DNA from: Dama dama
Taxonomy: Eukaryota; Chordata; Mammalia; Artiodactyla; Cervidae
Length of the DNA stretch: 64,000 nt
NCBI RefSeq assembly: GCF_033118175.1
Contig: NC_083710.1
Location: 36,115,501 to 36,179,500 of the forward strand
Direction of reading: 5' to 3'
Shown here: positions 20,090 to 29,587 of the stretch, piece after piece
How positions within the stretch are numbered: the stretch's first letter is position 1
Layout: the number at the start of each line of letters is the position of its first letter
Notes under the pieces: model-generated
What the model was told of the DNA's origin: nothing
What the model saw: only the letters and a program-made list of their open reading frames with translations
Databases searched by the model: none
Translations under genes and position numbers: made by a program

Positions 20090-20640
20090 TGCTATAACCC
20101 AAGTGAAACAATAATGAGCTGAGGGCCGAGTGGACTGTAAACGCTCCTGGTGCTCGAGCTAATAAACCCGCCTATCTTGAAGAGTAAACACCGTATTGTT
20201 TTGCCAACTATTAGATTTTTACTACTCGCCAATAAAGCGAGCAGTTATTCATTTCAAATAATATTCCACTCATTGTTTCCTAAAGATTAGCAATTGAAAG
20301 AGATGTCAACAGTTTTCACTCCTTAAATTAAGTGTGATAGGCTTTTATAGCGCAGTATAAAGATATCGCAGGGAAAGGCCTCGATTCCAGCAGCCGATTT
20401 TCCTTTTATCTGTCGATACAGCCCCAATTTGACACTTGAGAGCTGAGGCAGCTCGTAAAGTGCCCGCAGACCCCATAAAGCTGGCAGCACTCGGGTGAGC
20501 CTTACAGCTCACTTAGGGCACCGTAAAGTGATAATTGAATTAACTAACGGGGCTGGAGGCAGAAGGTTTACCTAATTAGTCTCTTCTACTCTACAAATGT
20601 ATACTCCTGTCATTCCAGTTTGTTCTTTCTTCTTTTTAAA
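20090..20640 (+). other. AT-rich conserved-looking block B, related to block at 15.35 kb
   Basis: 20269-20563 is the partner of block A (shared words at 20272, 20337, 20426, 20455 and 20530). The left flank 20090-20268 has a similar composition (gctaataaaccc, gagtaaacaccg, caataaagcgagcag) but aligns poorly. No coding frame and no recognised repeat. The density of ATAAA/TTTAT/TAATT words suggests homeodomain binding, which is inference. Confidence 0.6.
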
Positions 20641-20719
20641 ATATTTTTGAATGATTGTAAAAATAAGCTTTAAAGGCTGCTGTGAAATACACCTGACATA
20701 AAATTTACATCTTTAACCA

Positions 20720-21118
20720 CCTTTAAAAAAATATTTATTTGGCTGTGGTGGTGTAGTTGCTAAGTCGTGTCTGACTCTTGTGACTCCATAGACTGTAGCC
20801 CGCCAGGCTCCTCTGTCCATGGGATTCTCCAGGCAAGAATACTGGTGTGGGGTGCGATTTCCTTCTCCAGGGGATCCTCCCAACCCAAGGATCGAACCTG
20901 AATCTCCTGAATTGCAGGCAGATTCTTTACTGACTGAGCTGCAAGAGAAGCCCCCATTTGGCTGCATCAGGTCTTAGTTACAGCACAAAGGATCTTTAGC
21001 TAAGGCACAAAAACTCTTAATTGTGGCATGTGGGATCTAGTTCTCCAACCAGGGATCGAACCTGCGCCCTCTGCACTGGGAGTGAGGAATTTTAGCCACC
21101 GGACCAGGGAATTCCCCA
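20720..21118 (-). mobile_element. CHR-type SINE interrupted by a Bov-tA
   Basis: Left tail at 20720-20745 (aaaaaatatttatttggctg). The body resumes at 20956 with 'atttggctgcatcaggtc' and ends 'ccaccggaccagggaattcccc'. The repeated atttggctg marks the insertion point of the Bov-tA. Confidence 0.82.
20737..20964 (-). mobile_element. Bov-tA SINE with 9-bp target-site duplication
   Basis: Body 20746-20955. Exact duplication atttggctg at 20737-20745 and 20956-20964, inside a CHR SINE. Third layer of a three-deep nest. Confidence 0.96.
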
Positions 21119-21949
21119 TTTTCACCACTCTTACATCTAGAGTTCAGTGGCATTAAGAACACACATGCTGTGGTACAGACATCACCACCATTCAGCTCAT
21201 GAATGCTTCTGATCTCGCAAAGCTGGATCTCTGTTCCCATTCATCAATAACTGCCCCCTCCTCCCCCAGCTCCTGCACCCAGCCTTCTCCTTTCTTTCTG
21301 TCTATGACTTGACTCCTGTAGGTGGAATTATACAATAGTGTCTAGAGACCTCTAGTGTCTCACTTTTGCCCAGCGTGTCTTCAGAGTTGATGCATGTTTT
21401 GCATGTGTCAGAATGTCTTGCCTTTTTAAGGATGAGCCCTGTTCTGTTATATGTCTGTCCTATGTTTGTTTATCCACTTATCTGTTGACAGACATTGGGT
21501 CGTCTCCATCTCCTGGCTGTGGTGGATAATGCTGCTACGAAGATGGGTGTGCCCATGCCTGTCTGAATTCCCACTTTCAGTCTCGTGTGTCCCTAGGAGT
21601 GGAATTGCTGGACCCCATGGTTATTCTGTGTGTGATTGAGGGGGACTCGCCAGTCTTTCCCCCATGGCAGCACCCCCATTTTACTTTCCCACCAGCAATG
21701 CTCAGTGATTCTGGTTTCTCCACATTTCTTGCCAACACTTGCTATTTTCTCTTTGTGTGCTCTTGTTGTTGTTGTTGTTTGATAATAACCATCCTAAAGG
21801 ACGTGAGCTGATATCTCATTATGACTTTGATTTGCAGTGGGAATTAATCATTTAGAAAATCCTCCGGGAGGTGCCAGTGAGCACTCAAGAGTTGAGAACT
21901 ACCAAGTACATGGCCATCAGCTACTGAGGACGAGTTATCTGCCAGGCAG

Positions 21950-22140
21950 ATAACCCATTCACGCGCTTCCCAACAAACACTCAGCAAGATGGGAAGCCTT
22001 CTCCTTCCTGTAGATGAGAATATCAGGCCCACAGAGGTGAGTGAGGACTGTCCAGTAGGTGATGGGGCCAGAGTTTAAGTGCAGATCTGTGGGCCCCAGA
22101 GCCCCTACCTCTTGGCCACTTTGCTGTCTAGCCCTTGGCA
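21950..22140 (-). mobile_element. MIR SINE, antisense
   Basis: 'gatgggaagccttctcc...gatgagaatatcaggcccacagagg', 'gggccagagtttaagtgcag' and 'tggccactttgctgtctagcc' follow the antisense MIR order. The copy is diverged. Confidence 0.6.
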
Positions 22141-22225
22141 AGTGATCTACTCAGGGAGCCGTCCACTTCAGGAAGTGAAAGTGTCCAGGGATTCCAGGGT
22201 AGCCCCCATCTGCACAGGGTTCATT

Positions 22226-22430
22226 CTGCCTAAGTGAAGTGAAAGTCTCTCAGTCCTGTCTGACTCTTTGCAACCCCATGGGCTATACAGTCCATGGAAT
22301 TCTTCAAGCCAGAATGCTGGAGTGGGTAGCCTTTCCCTTCTTCAGAAGATCTTCCCAACCCAGAGATCAAAGCCAGGTCTCCCGCATTGCAGGTGGATTC
22401 TTTACCAGCTGAACCACCAGGGAAGCCCGG
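22226..22430 (-). mobile_element. Bov-tA SINE
   Basis: Inverted copy with tail 'aagtgaaagtctctcagtcc' and head 'accaccagggaagcccggg'. Has 'caagccagaatgctgg' and 'cttcttcagaagatc' variants of the family. Confidence 0.94.
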
Positions 22431-22544
22431 GACAATATCAAATTAGACATTCTGTCTGAGGACAATATCAAAACAAAATCTTTCATCTTGAAAGGAATAT
22501 CTTTTTCTCACCACATTTTTAGTAAGGAGGTTTGATAAAGAAGA

Positions 22545-22718
22545 GTTGTTTTATTTTATTAGTTTATTTCTAATTGGAGGATAATTGCTTCACATTGTTG
22601 AGTTGATTTCCGCCATACATCAACATGAATCAGACGGAGGTATACATATGTCCCCTCCATCTTGACCCTCCCTCCCACCTCCCACCCCTTCCCACCCCTC
22701 TAGGTTTGACTTTATATT
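22545..22718 (-). mobile_element. Ruminant LINE-1 3'-UTR fragment, antisense
   Basis: 'ggaggataattgcttcac', 'caacatgaatcagacggagg', 'tatacatatgtcccctcc' and 'cacccctctagg' are the antisense of a ruminant L1 3' UTR, strongly 5'-truncated. Confidence 0.85.
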
Positions 22719-22721
22719 TTT

Positions 22722-22846
22722 AAATCAAACATTGTTTTCTTTTGGCTGTGCCCCTCGGCTTGCGGGATCTTAGTTCCCTGACCAGGGATAGAACCCGAGG
22801 CCCCAGAAGTGGATGTGGACCACCAGGGAACTCCCAAGTTGCTTAA
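22722..22846 (-). mobile_element. CHR-type SINE fragment
   Basis: 'cttttggctgtgcccctcgg' through 'gggatcttagttccctgacc' to 'ggaccaccagggaactccc' is an inverted CHR-type SINE with a short internal deletion in the tRNA-like head. Confidence 0.85.
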
Positions 22847-22849
22847 TCT

Positions 22850-24300
22850 TAAAGAATCATAGTTATCTCCCTTTCAACTAGTAGTTTAATAGTTACTTTA
22901 TAGTCAATTATTCAAATAAAACTCAGGCCCACATGTTTTCAGCTGCAGAAATCCCAACTCCGCTTCATTTCTGTCTCTGGTACTTACTGAGCGCCTGAAA
23001 CAGGGCCAAGTGTGAGAACTGGAGTGTCCCAACACTGCCATCTCGTGGGAAGCTTCAGTGTGGCCAAGGTCGCCTGTATCAACTTCAGCCTAAAGCTCGG
23101 ATCCTAAAGGGTTTCTGTACCCAGGACTGCCTCCCTCCATTTCTGGTCAAGGGGAGGTATAGAGTCCTGGTCTGTCACAAGTCATTCATGCTCTCTGGGT
23201 CAAGATCAGAACCATGCCCCCATGGAACAGAGACAATGGCAGACACTCTCCTCGCCACCCCAAGACTCTGCTGCCCGGAGGGGAGCTGCGGCTGGAGCCA
23301 GCTGTGGGCTGGAGGGCCAGTTACCCAGCAAAAACCTGCGACCTCAATAGGTCTCCATCACAATTCATTAAAAGTAGTCTCTGGGACCTTCTATGAAGCT
23401 TAGACCCTATAGGGAGACGATCTGTCCACATGGTCAGTGCTCTCTCCTCCTGGCCATAGAGTTTTCCCTTTAGGCCTGTTTTTTCCCACCCCAGTAAGCG
23501 AGGCTGAATAATTAGACGTTCATGTGACCATCTCTCTGTTTCTCTTGAAGAATAGCCTCCAGGGACCTTGCTTCTTAGTCCCAATCTGGGTGTAGTTCAG
23601 ATTCTTAGGCGTTTTCTAAGCAGAGGATGCACAAAAGATAAAAGACATATGGGTAATGCGAAGAAGAAATGGGCAGCAGGGTTCACTGCCCTCAAAGACT
23701 GTACACTCAAAACCAAGCCTGCCCCTCGTCCCTGATATTCTTCACCAAGACATCCTTCTTTGCTTCACTAACCTCAGCATTGTGATCTCATTCCTGAGGG
23801 CCCCACCTGTGCTGTGCCCAGGGATCTCTCTCTCAGTATCTAAGGTGGTGGCAGAGGGGATGAGATGGAGGGAGCCCAGAAGAGTGTAGCATCCGCAAAG
23901 TGGGCAGAGGACCCCATGGCACCGAAGGCAGAGGAAGGTCCAGAGAGACAAGAACTAGGAAGTGGGCTTTCAGTTTCCACTCTCAGGGAGCCTCGGTGGA
24001 GGAAGGCGGTAGTACGTTGAGAAGTGAATGGGAAATGAGGAAAAGGAGATACTCCTTCCATATTTCAGGGCACTGGAGGGCAAGGCCATTGCTGAGAACG
24101 AGCAGCAGGGAGTGGGGCGGGTGGCCCATGGACAGCACCCACGCATCTGGAACAGCTGCACAGAGAATGGAGAGAAAGCGAGAAGGAGGGATGGTCATGT
24201 CACCCCATCAGGGGTGTGGACGTAGGGTGGGGGTTGGGGTCCAAAGGTCCCAAAGGGCCAGCGCTGGTGGGGTGGAGTTCTCCATGTCTGCCCACGGGCT
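22850..24300. other. Unique non-coding DNA
   Basis: About 1.45 kb with no recognised transposon except a weak L2/MIR-like 'tacttactgagcgcctgaa' at about 22981. 'cactgccatctcgtgg' at 23033-23048 is a weak minus-strand CTCF-like match. The longest frames (156 codons at 23900-24370) end in SINE sequence and show no domain. Confidence 0.5.
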
Positions 24301-24307
24301 GGGTCTG

Positions 24308-24310
<3 letters not shown>

Positions 24311-24338
<28 letters not shown>
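24311..24338 (+). repeat. (GT)14 microsatellite abutting a SINE
   Basis: Uninterrupted 28-bp tract ending exactly where the inverted Bov-tA tail begins. The position suggests that the SINE's 3' tail seeded it. Confidence 0.97.
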
Positions 24339-24549
24339 TCAGTCGCTCAGTCGTGTCTGACCCTTTGTGACCCCATGGACTATAGCCCGCCAGGCTCCTC
24401 TGTCCATGGGATTTTCCAGGCAAGATTACTGGAGTGGGTTGCCATTTCCTTCTCCAGGGGATCTTCCCAACCCAGGGATCCATCCCATGTCCCCTGCGGC
24501 TCCTGCAGTGCAGGTGGATTCTTTACTGTTTAGCTTCCAGGGAAGCCCA
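24339..24549 (-). mobile_element. Bov-tA SINE
   Basis: Well-preserved inverted copy from 'tcagtcgctcagtcgtgtc' to 'cttccagggaagccc'. The B-box block is altered (ggatccatcccatg). Confidence 0.95.
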
Positions 24550-24837
24550 TGGTGGGATTCCAGCCTTACTATTTGAAGTCTTGTTTGAGGTCTTGAGTGC
24601 AGGCAGTGTCCACAAGGGCAGAGAGGGATAAGAGTTTCCCCACAGTCACTATTTCTCTGGCAACATGGCCTTCCTCCAGAGCACTGAGCATCTGTGTGGT
24701 GACCCCAAGCATGCTGTGACTCAAAACTGGTGCATGTTTATTTCTGATTGGAGGAGTCCACAGCTGTGATCCAGATCAGAGCGGATCTCCTCCAGAACAT
24801 GGTGGTTCCAGGGCTCCGGTTTCTTTTGCCCCCAGAT

Positions 24838-25132
24838 CCTCCATCTTCCCGGAGAAGGCAATGGCAACCCATTCCAGTAGGCCTGGAGAATCCCAGGGAC
24901 GGAGGAGCCTGGTGGGCTACAGTCCATGGGGTCGCGAAGAGTCGGACACGACTGAGCGACTTCACTTTCACTTTTCACTTTCATGCATTGGAGAAGGAAA
25001 TGGCAACCCTCTCCAGTGTTCTTGCCTGGAGAATCCCAGGGACGGAGGAGACTGGTGGGCTGCCGTTTATGGGGTCGCACAGAGTCGGACACGACTGATG
25101 CGACTCAGCAACAGAAGCAGCCTCCATCTTCC
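24838..25132 (+). mobile_element. BovA2 dimer SINE with exact 12-bp target-site duplication
   Basis: Two Bov-A monomers head to tail (24850-24975 and 24990-25120) without the tRNA head, joined by 'ttcactttcacttttcac'. Exact duplication cctccatcttcc at 24838-24849 and 25121-25132. High similarity of both monomers to the family pattern and perfect flanks point to a fairly recent insertion. Confidence 0.93.
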
Positions 25133-25325
25133 ACATGAGGCTTCAGTGCTCCTCTGGGTCAGCTGGCCGACACAGTGAAGACTTGCTAATTGGTGCTGCT
25201 ACTGCTGTTATTATTATGAGCATAACCTTCTCCCATTGGTGTCAGCCCATCGCTGCTCAAATTCAAGCAGCCTGTGTGGGCAGCCAGTGCCCTGTGGCCA
25301 GCTTGCCAGTCTATGGGGATGGAGA

Positions 25326-25608
25326 CGTTGTTGTTCAGACAGAACAACTGTGTCTGACACTTGGCAACCCCATGGCCTGCAGCATGCCAGGCTCCTCCAC
25401 TGTCTCCCTGAGTTTGCTCCAATTCATGTCCATTAAATCAGTGATGCCATCCTGTCATCCTCTGTCATCCCCTTCTCTGCCTGCCAATCTTTCCCAGCAT
25501 CAGGGTCTTTTCAAATGAATCAGTTCTTCACATCAGGTGAAGCTCCAAAGTATTGGAGCTTCAGCTTCAGCATCAGTCCTTCCAATGAGTATTCAGGGTT
25601 GATTTCCA
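25326..25608 (-). mobile_element. BovB LINE 3' end
   Basis: 283-bp antisense BovB terminus: 'gttgttgttcagacagaac', 'ctgtctccctgagtttgctcc', 'catcctctgtcatcccctt', 'agcttcagcatcagtccttcc', ending near 'ttgatttccatgg'. 5' truncated. Confidence 0.93.
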
Positions 25609-26047
25609 TGGAAACATTGCCGTGAGCTAATGATGAGGTTGTAGAAATGGGCCAGCAGCTCTCATCACAGGCATATTTTCAAGTCACGTAATTTCACTAG
25701 AAACCCTTATAAGGTCCCCAGATGCCTACCACCTACCCAGCAATGCAGTGGCCTTTCTCCTCAACCTGTGCTGCTCCAAATTATTTTACAAAATGGTGGT
25801 CAGCAAGAGGCTGGAAGGCCACCCCTGGCTCTTGGGAAAGAGGCCAATCAAACCACAAAACTCCACCACTAACTCTGGAAAATGACAGCCTGGTGTTAAT
25901 ACACTCCTTAAGCAGATTTATTTTCAACTCAGGCTCAGCCACTGAGCAGAGAACAGTTACTACACGGCACCACTAGAGGGTACTCCAGAGTCACCTTTTC
26001 TCAGGGAGGAGACCCAGTTTGCAAGATCCTCCTCAGAAAAAAGTAAT
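25609..26047. other. Unique spacer with CTCF-like motif
   Basis: About 440 bp, repeat-free. ggcaccactagagggtac (25966-25983) resembles the CTCF core CCACTAGAGGG with a weaker right half. No gene. Confidence 0.45.
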
Positions 26048-26240
26048 TAGGGACTTCCGGGGTGGCCCAGCAGCTAAAGACTCTGTGCTCCCAATGCAGG
26101 AGGCCTGGGTTTGATCCCTGGTCAGGGAACTAGATCCCACGTGCCACAACTAAGACCTTGTGCAACCAACGAAATAAATAAAAAGAAAGGGTCAATTAAA
26201 AAGTCAACTCCTTTAAAAAAAGAAAAGAAAAAAGTACTAA
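26048..26240 (+). mobile_element. CHR-type SINE
   Basis: 'agggacttccggggtggccc' head, 'gtttgatccctggtcaggg' promoter box, 'cacaactaagaccttgtgc', then an aaataaataaaa-type tail reaching A-rich DNA at about 26235. Confidence 0.88.
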
Positions 26241-26345
26241 TACAACAGGATATAAGCTTCCATCTGCACCCAGCTGTGCACATTTTAAAAGCCTGTGACT
26301 CTGTGGTCTGCTTTTCATTCCTTGGCAATGGCTCAGGCAATGCAT

Positions 26346-26460
26346 GCATGCAGGCTTAATAGTGTCCGACTCTTTGCAACTCCATGGACTATAGCCCACC
26401 AGGCTCCTCTGTCTGTGGAATTTCCCAGGCAAGAATCCTGGAGTGAGTTGCCATTTCATT
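26346..26460 (-). mobile_element. Bov-tA SINE, head deleted
   Basis: Only the Bov-A domain remains ('gtgtccgactctttgcaactcc' to 'ggagtgagttgccatttc'). The sequence breaks off where the tRNA-like part should start. Confidence 0.88.
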
Positions 26461-26539
26461 CCTTAATTGTTAATACTCTTGCTGCTCTCTGCCCTTCGGT
26501 GAAAAGATTGGGAAATGCTTGAGAAGAAATTATTAAGGA

Positions 26540-26635
26540 CCATGTGTCAGGAAGTGGGATAAGTGCTTTTTATTCATTAGCTCTAATTCCTACAACAGCC
26601 CTCTTGGGGGATGCTGTTTTCTTCCATTTGTTATT
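26540..26635 (-). mobile_element. MIR SINE fragment, antisense
   Basis: 'gggataagtgctttttattc', 'gctctaattcctacaacagccc' and 'ttgggggatgctgttttc' match the antisense MIR 3' half. Confidence 0.6.
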
Positions 26636-26810
26636 CCTAAACTTAATTTTTTATTATGAAAAATGGTAATTATACAGAGAAGTAGAGAGAAGTGGTGAGT
26701 TTAGTGGCCATGGACATTACCTAGATTTAAACAATTGCTCACATGTTGGCACATTTGTCATCTGCTTCTTTTTGGCTGACGTGTTTTAAAGTATGGTCAT
26801 TATTCACACT

Positions 26811-27043
26811 TAAATACTTCAATTGTTGTTGTTGAGTTGCTCAGTAGTGTCTGACTCTGTGATCCCATGGACTATAGCCCGCCAGGCTCCTCTGTCCATG
26901 GGATTTCCCAGGCAAGAACACTAGAGTGGGTTTGCCATTTCCTTCTGCAGGGGATCTTCCTGACCCAGGGAGAGAACCCGTGTCTCCTGCATTGGCAGGT
27001 GGATTCTTCACCATTGAGCCACCTGGGAAACCTAAATACTTCA
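26811..27043 (-). mobile_element. Bov-tA SINE with 11-bp target-site duplication
   Basis: Body 26822-27032. Exact duplication taaatacttca at 26811-26821 and 27033-27043. Its tail starts ttgttgttgttgag, a small trinucleotide run. Confidence 0.96.
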
Positions 27044-27498
27044 GTTCAGTTCAGTTCAGTTCAGTCGCTCAGTCGTGTCCAACTCTTTGAGATCCCATGA
27101 ATCGCAGCACGCCAGGCCTCCCTGTCCATCACCAACTCCCGGAGTTTACTCAAACTCATGTCCATTGAGTCAGTGATGCCATCCAGCCATCTCATCCTCT
27201 GTCGTCCCCTTCTCCTCCTGCCCCCAATCCCTCCCAGCATCAGAGTCTTTTTCAGTGAGTCAAATCTTTGCATGAGGTGGCCAAAGTACTGGAGTTTCAG
27301 CTTCAGCATCGGTCCTTCCAATGGAGGAGCTTCCAATGGAGATCAGGACTGATCTCCTTTAGGATGGACTGGTTGGATCTCCTTGCAGTCCAAGGGACTC
27401 TCAAGAGTCTTCTCCAACACCACAGTTCAAAAGCATCAATTTTTCGGCGCTCAGCTTTTTTCACAGTCCAACTCTCACATCCATACATGACCACTGGA
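27044..27498 (-). mobile_element. BovB LINE 3' end
   Basis: 455-bp antisense BovB beginning with four ttcag units (the family's short terminal repeat) and ending at 'catacatgaccactgg'. It abuts the right duplication of the neighbouring Bov-tA. A 15-bp tandem duplication of ttccaatggaggagc lies at 27316-27341. Minus-strand frames still show the LRVPWTARRSNQSI motif and the C-terminal RRRRGRQRMRWLDGI. Confidence 0.94.
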
Positions 27499-27715
27499 AG
27501 TATCTCTAAAAGCTATGAACATTTCCACATAATTGCAATACTATTTTTATAACAAATGAAATTAAATATGATTCTCTGAAATCATCCAATATGCAATCCA
27601 TATTCCCATCTCCTGGTTATCCTCAAAAATGCTTTTCACCCTTGCTTTGTTCTGACCAGCAGCCAAACAAGAGCGCTTTTTGCCATGTCTCTTGGGTCTC
27701 TCTCTCTCTCTCTTT

Positions 27716-28388
27716 TTTTTAGAAAAAATTATTCTATTGAAGTTGATTTACAGTGTTGTGCTAATTTCTGCAACAGCGAGAGTGATTCGGTTATTCATAT
27801 ATATGCAGTCTTTTTCATATTCTTTTCCACTATGGTTTGTCACAAAATATTGATATAGTTTCCTGTGCTGCACCATAGAGCCTTGATGTTTATCCATCCT
27901 TATATGTAATAGTTTGCATCTGCTAACCCCAAACTCCCAACCCACCTCTCCTCCCCGTCCCCCTTGGTAACCACAGGTCTGTTCCCTATGTTTGTGAGTC
28001 TGTTATTGTTTCATAGATAGGTTCATTAGTGCTGTGTTTTAGATTCCACATATAAGTGATATCATAGGATATTTGTCTTTCTCTGACTTACTTCACTCTG
28101 TGTGACCATCTCTAGGTTCGTCCAGGTTGCTGCAAATGGCATGAAAGAAAGTGAAAATGAAGTCGTTCAGTCGTGTCTGATCGTTTACGACCCCAGGGAC
28201 TATAGGCTCCGTGGGATTTTCCAGGCAAGAGTACTGGAGTGGGTTGCCATTTCCTTCTCCAGGGGATTTTCCCCACCTGGGGATCGAACCTGGGTCTCCC
28301 GTATTGTAGGCAGATGCTTTTATCATCTGAGCCACCAGGGAAGTTGCAAATGGCATAGTTTCATTCTTTTCTATGGCTGAGTGTCGCT
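27716..28388 (-). mobile_element. Cetartiodactyl LINE-1 3' UTR, antisense, with nested Bov-tA
   Basis: 'gaagttgatttacagtgttg', 'cttttccactatggtttgtc', 'gataggttcattagtgctg', 'ccacatataagtgatatcat', 'cttcactctgtgtgacc' and 'gttgctgcaaatggcat' are antisense L1. It resumes after the SINE with 'agtttcattcttttctatgg' and ends at about 28388. Confidence 0.9.
28131..28356 (-). mobile_element. Bov-tA SINE with 12-bp target-site duplication
   Basis: Body 28143-28344. Exact duplication tgcaaatggcat at 28131-28142 and 28345-28356, both halves belonging to the host LINE-1. Confidence 0.96.
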
Positions 28389-29587
28389 TGTGGGTGACCT
28401 TGGCTAGGGTTGTAGCTGCCTGGCCCTCCTGGTTTGGGCCTCTCTCTGAAACTTCTGATCCATTCTGAGTCTCGAACACACTTTCACTGCAGGCCTCTTC
28501 TTTGCACACGAACCAGGGGTTTTGTTGTTTGCAACCACAACTCACGACTAACACACGACCCAGCAGTCGCAAGCTCAAGAGCCCAGGGGTGCTCCATTCA
28601 ATGTGGAAAACTCAGCTGGGAGGTGACTGCACTTCAGATCTGGAAAGCCAGAGTGACGCAGGCTCCTTCCGGGGGAAGTTACAAGGGAATGTGCCCACGG
28701 CCCTGTGCACACAACTAAAGTGTGTGCAATTTTTCTGGAAAACTCATATAATAATTTAGGCCCTCTCACAGGCTGGAAAGGCCTCGTTATGGAGAGAACA
28801 ATGAGGAGCAGATTAGGAGGGAAGGATGCATGGGAGGTGGAGGCTGGGCTGCCTGGTGGGCTGTGAGCTGTGGCTGGACAGCCTTGGAGAGGGCGGGGGA
28901 GACCCCTCCCCATCAGGGCCTCCCTCCTGGAAGACTTCCGTGGGTCTTCTCTAAGGCTTTCGTGGAGGTCCGTGGTCTTGGGGCAGCCAGACTCTAGCAG
29001 CTTTCCCAGCAAGGACCCCAGCTTCTGACCCTGACCCTGACCTTCAGCTGCATTGCACAGGCCTGGGTGCCCCATGACGGGTGCTGACCTCAGCCTCCAT
29101 CGCTCCAACGGTCAAGGACTATCAGAGCCTGGGACTTGTGTCCAGGATCTGCCTCTCCATCCAGCCCGTGGGTTCCAGGAGCAGAGGGCCAAGTGCTGAC
29201 CTCGCTCAGTGCACTGCGCCCACGGGAGGTTTCAGCACGTGGTCTCCGGGAGTGATGTGCTGGGCTGCTTTCTCTTCCCCTGTTGGCTAATGACTCCTGC
29301 TACCAACTGCCACATTGCTGGGCAGGGGGATTCAAGTGGTAAAGGGCAGGTGGGTCAGAATGTCGCTTCCCGTCAGAAGTTCTGGGACTGGGGCAAGAAA
29401 GGAAGGACGCTTTTGCAGATAAATGAGTGAATCTTGCCTCTTTTATTTCTAGAAGGCCAGTCTTAAGGCTCTTGCATATATAGCTACAGTCGTCTTGCTA
29501 GTCTGAAAGTGCATGGTGTACTTACAGATTCGGGCATATATTTTCATCCATTTCGAGGACATTTCTGCCCTAATGTACTCCAGATGG
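28389..29587. other. Unique non-coding DNA
   Basis: About 1.2 kb without recognised repeats. A 177-codon minus frame (29108-28575) has no recognisable domain. It contains three contiguous nuclear-receptor half-sites at 29026-29043. Confidence 0.5.
29026..29043 (-). promoter_or_regulatory. Triple DR0 nuclear-receptor half-sites
   Basis: Minus strand AGGTCAGGGTCAGGGTCA: three hexamers in direct repeat with no spacer. DR0 is the arrangement bound by NR6A1 (GCNF), and COUP-TF-like receptors tolerate it. It may equally be a short 6-bp tandem repeat. Confidence 0.3.

Larger units (their letters stand above)
20640..21850 (-). mobile_element. Ancient LINE-1 (L1M) 3' part, antisense, with nested SINEs
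   Basis: Antisense L1M: 'gaaatacacctgacataaaatttac' at about 20680, resuming at 21119 with 'ttcaccactcttacatctag', and continuing through 'tgcatgtgtcagaatgtcttg', 'gttgacagacattggg', 'gtggaattgctggacc', 'ccaacacttgctattttc' to 'atgactttgatttgcag'. (TTG)5 at 21763-21779 lies inside. The interruption at about 20720-21118 is a CHR SINE that itself contains a Bov-tA. Confidence 0.88.
26636..27715 (-). mobile_element. Ancient LINE-1 (L1M) 3' end split by Bov-tA and BovB
   Basis: Left part 26640-26821: 'ttttttattatgaaaaatgg', 'cagagaagtagagagaagtgg', 'gctgacgtgttttaaagtatgg', 'taaatacttca'. Right part from about 27499: 'gtatctctaaaagc', 'atccaatatgcaatccatattc', 'cctcaaaaatgcttttcacc', 'tgccatgtctcttgggtctc'. 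The two halves are collinear with one antisense L1M 3' end. Confidence 0.72.

Noticed and set aside
23033..23049. CTCF-like word on the minus strand
   Set aside because: One core mismatch and no supporting context. Weaker than the two sites reported.
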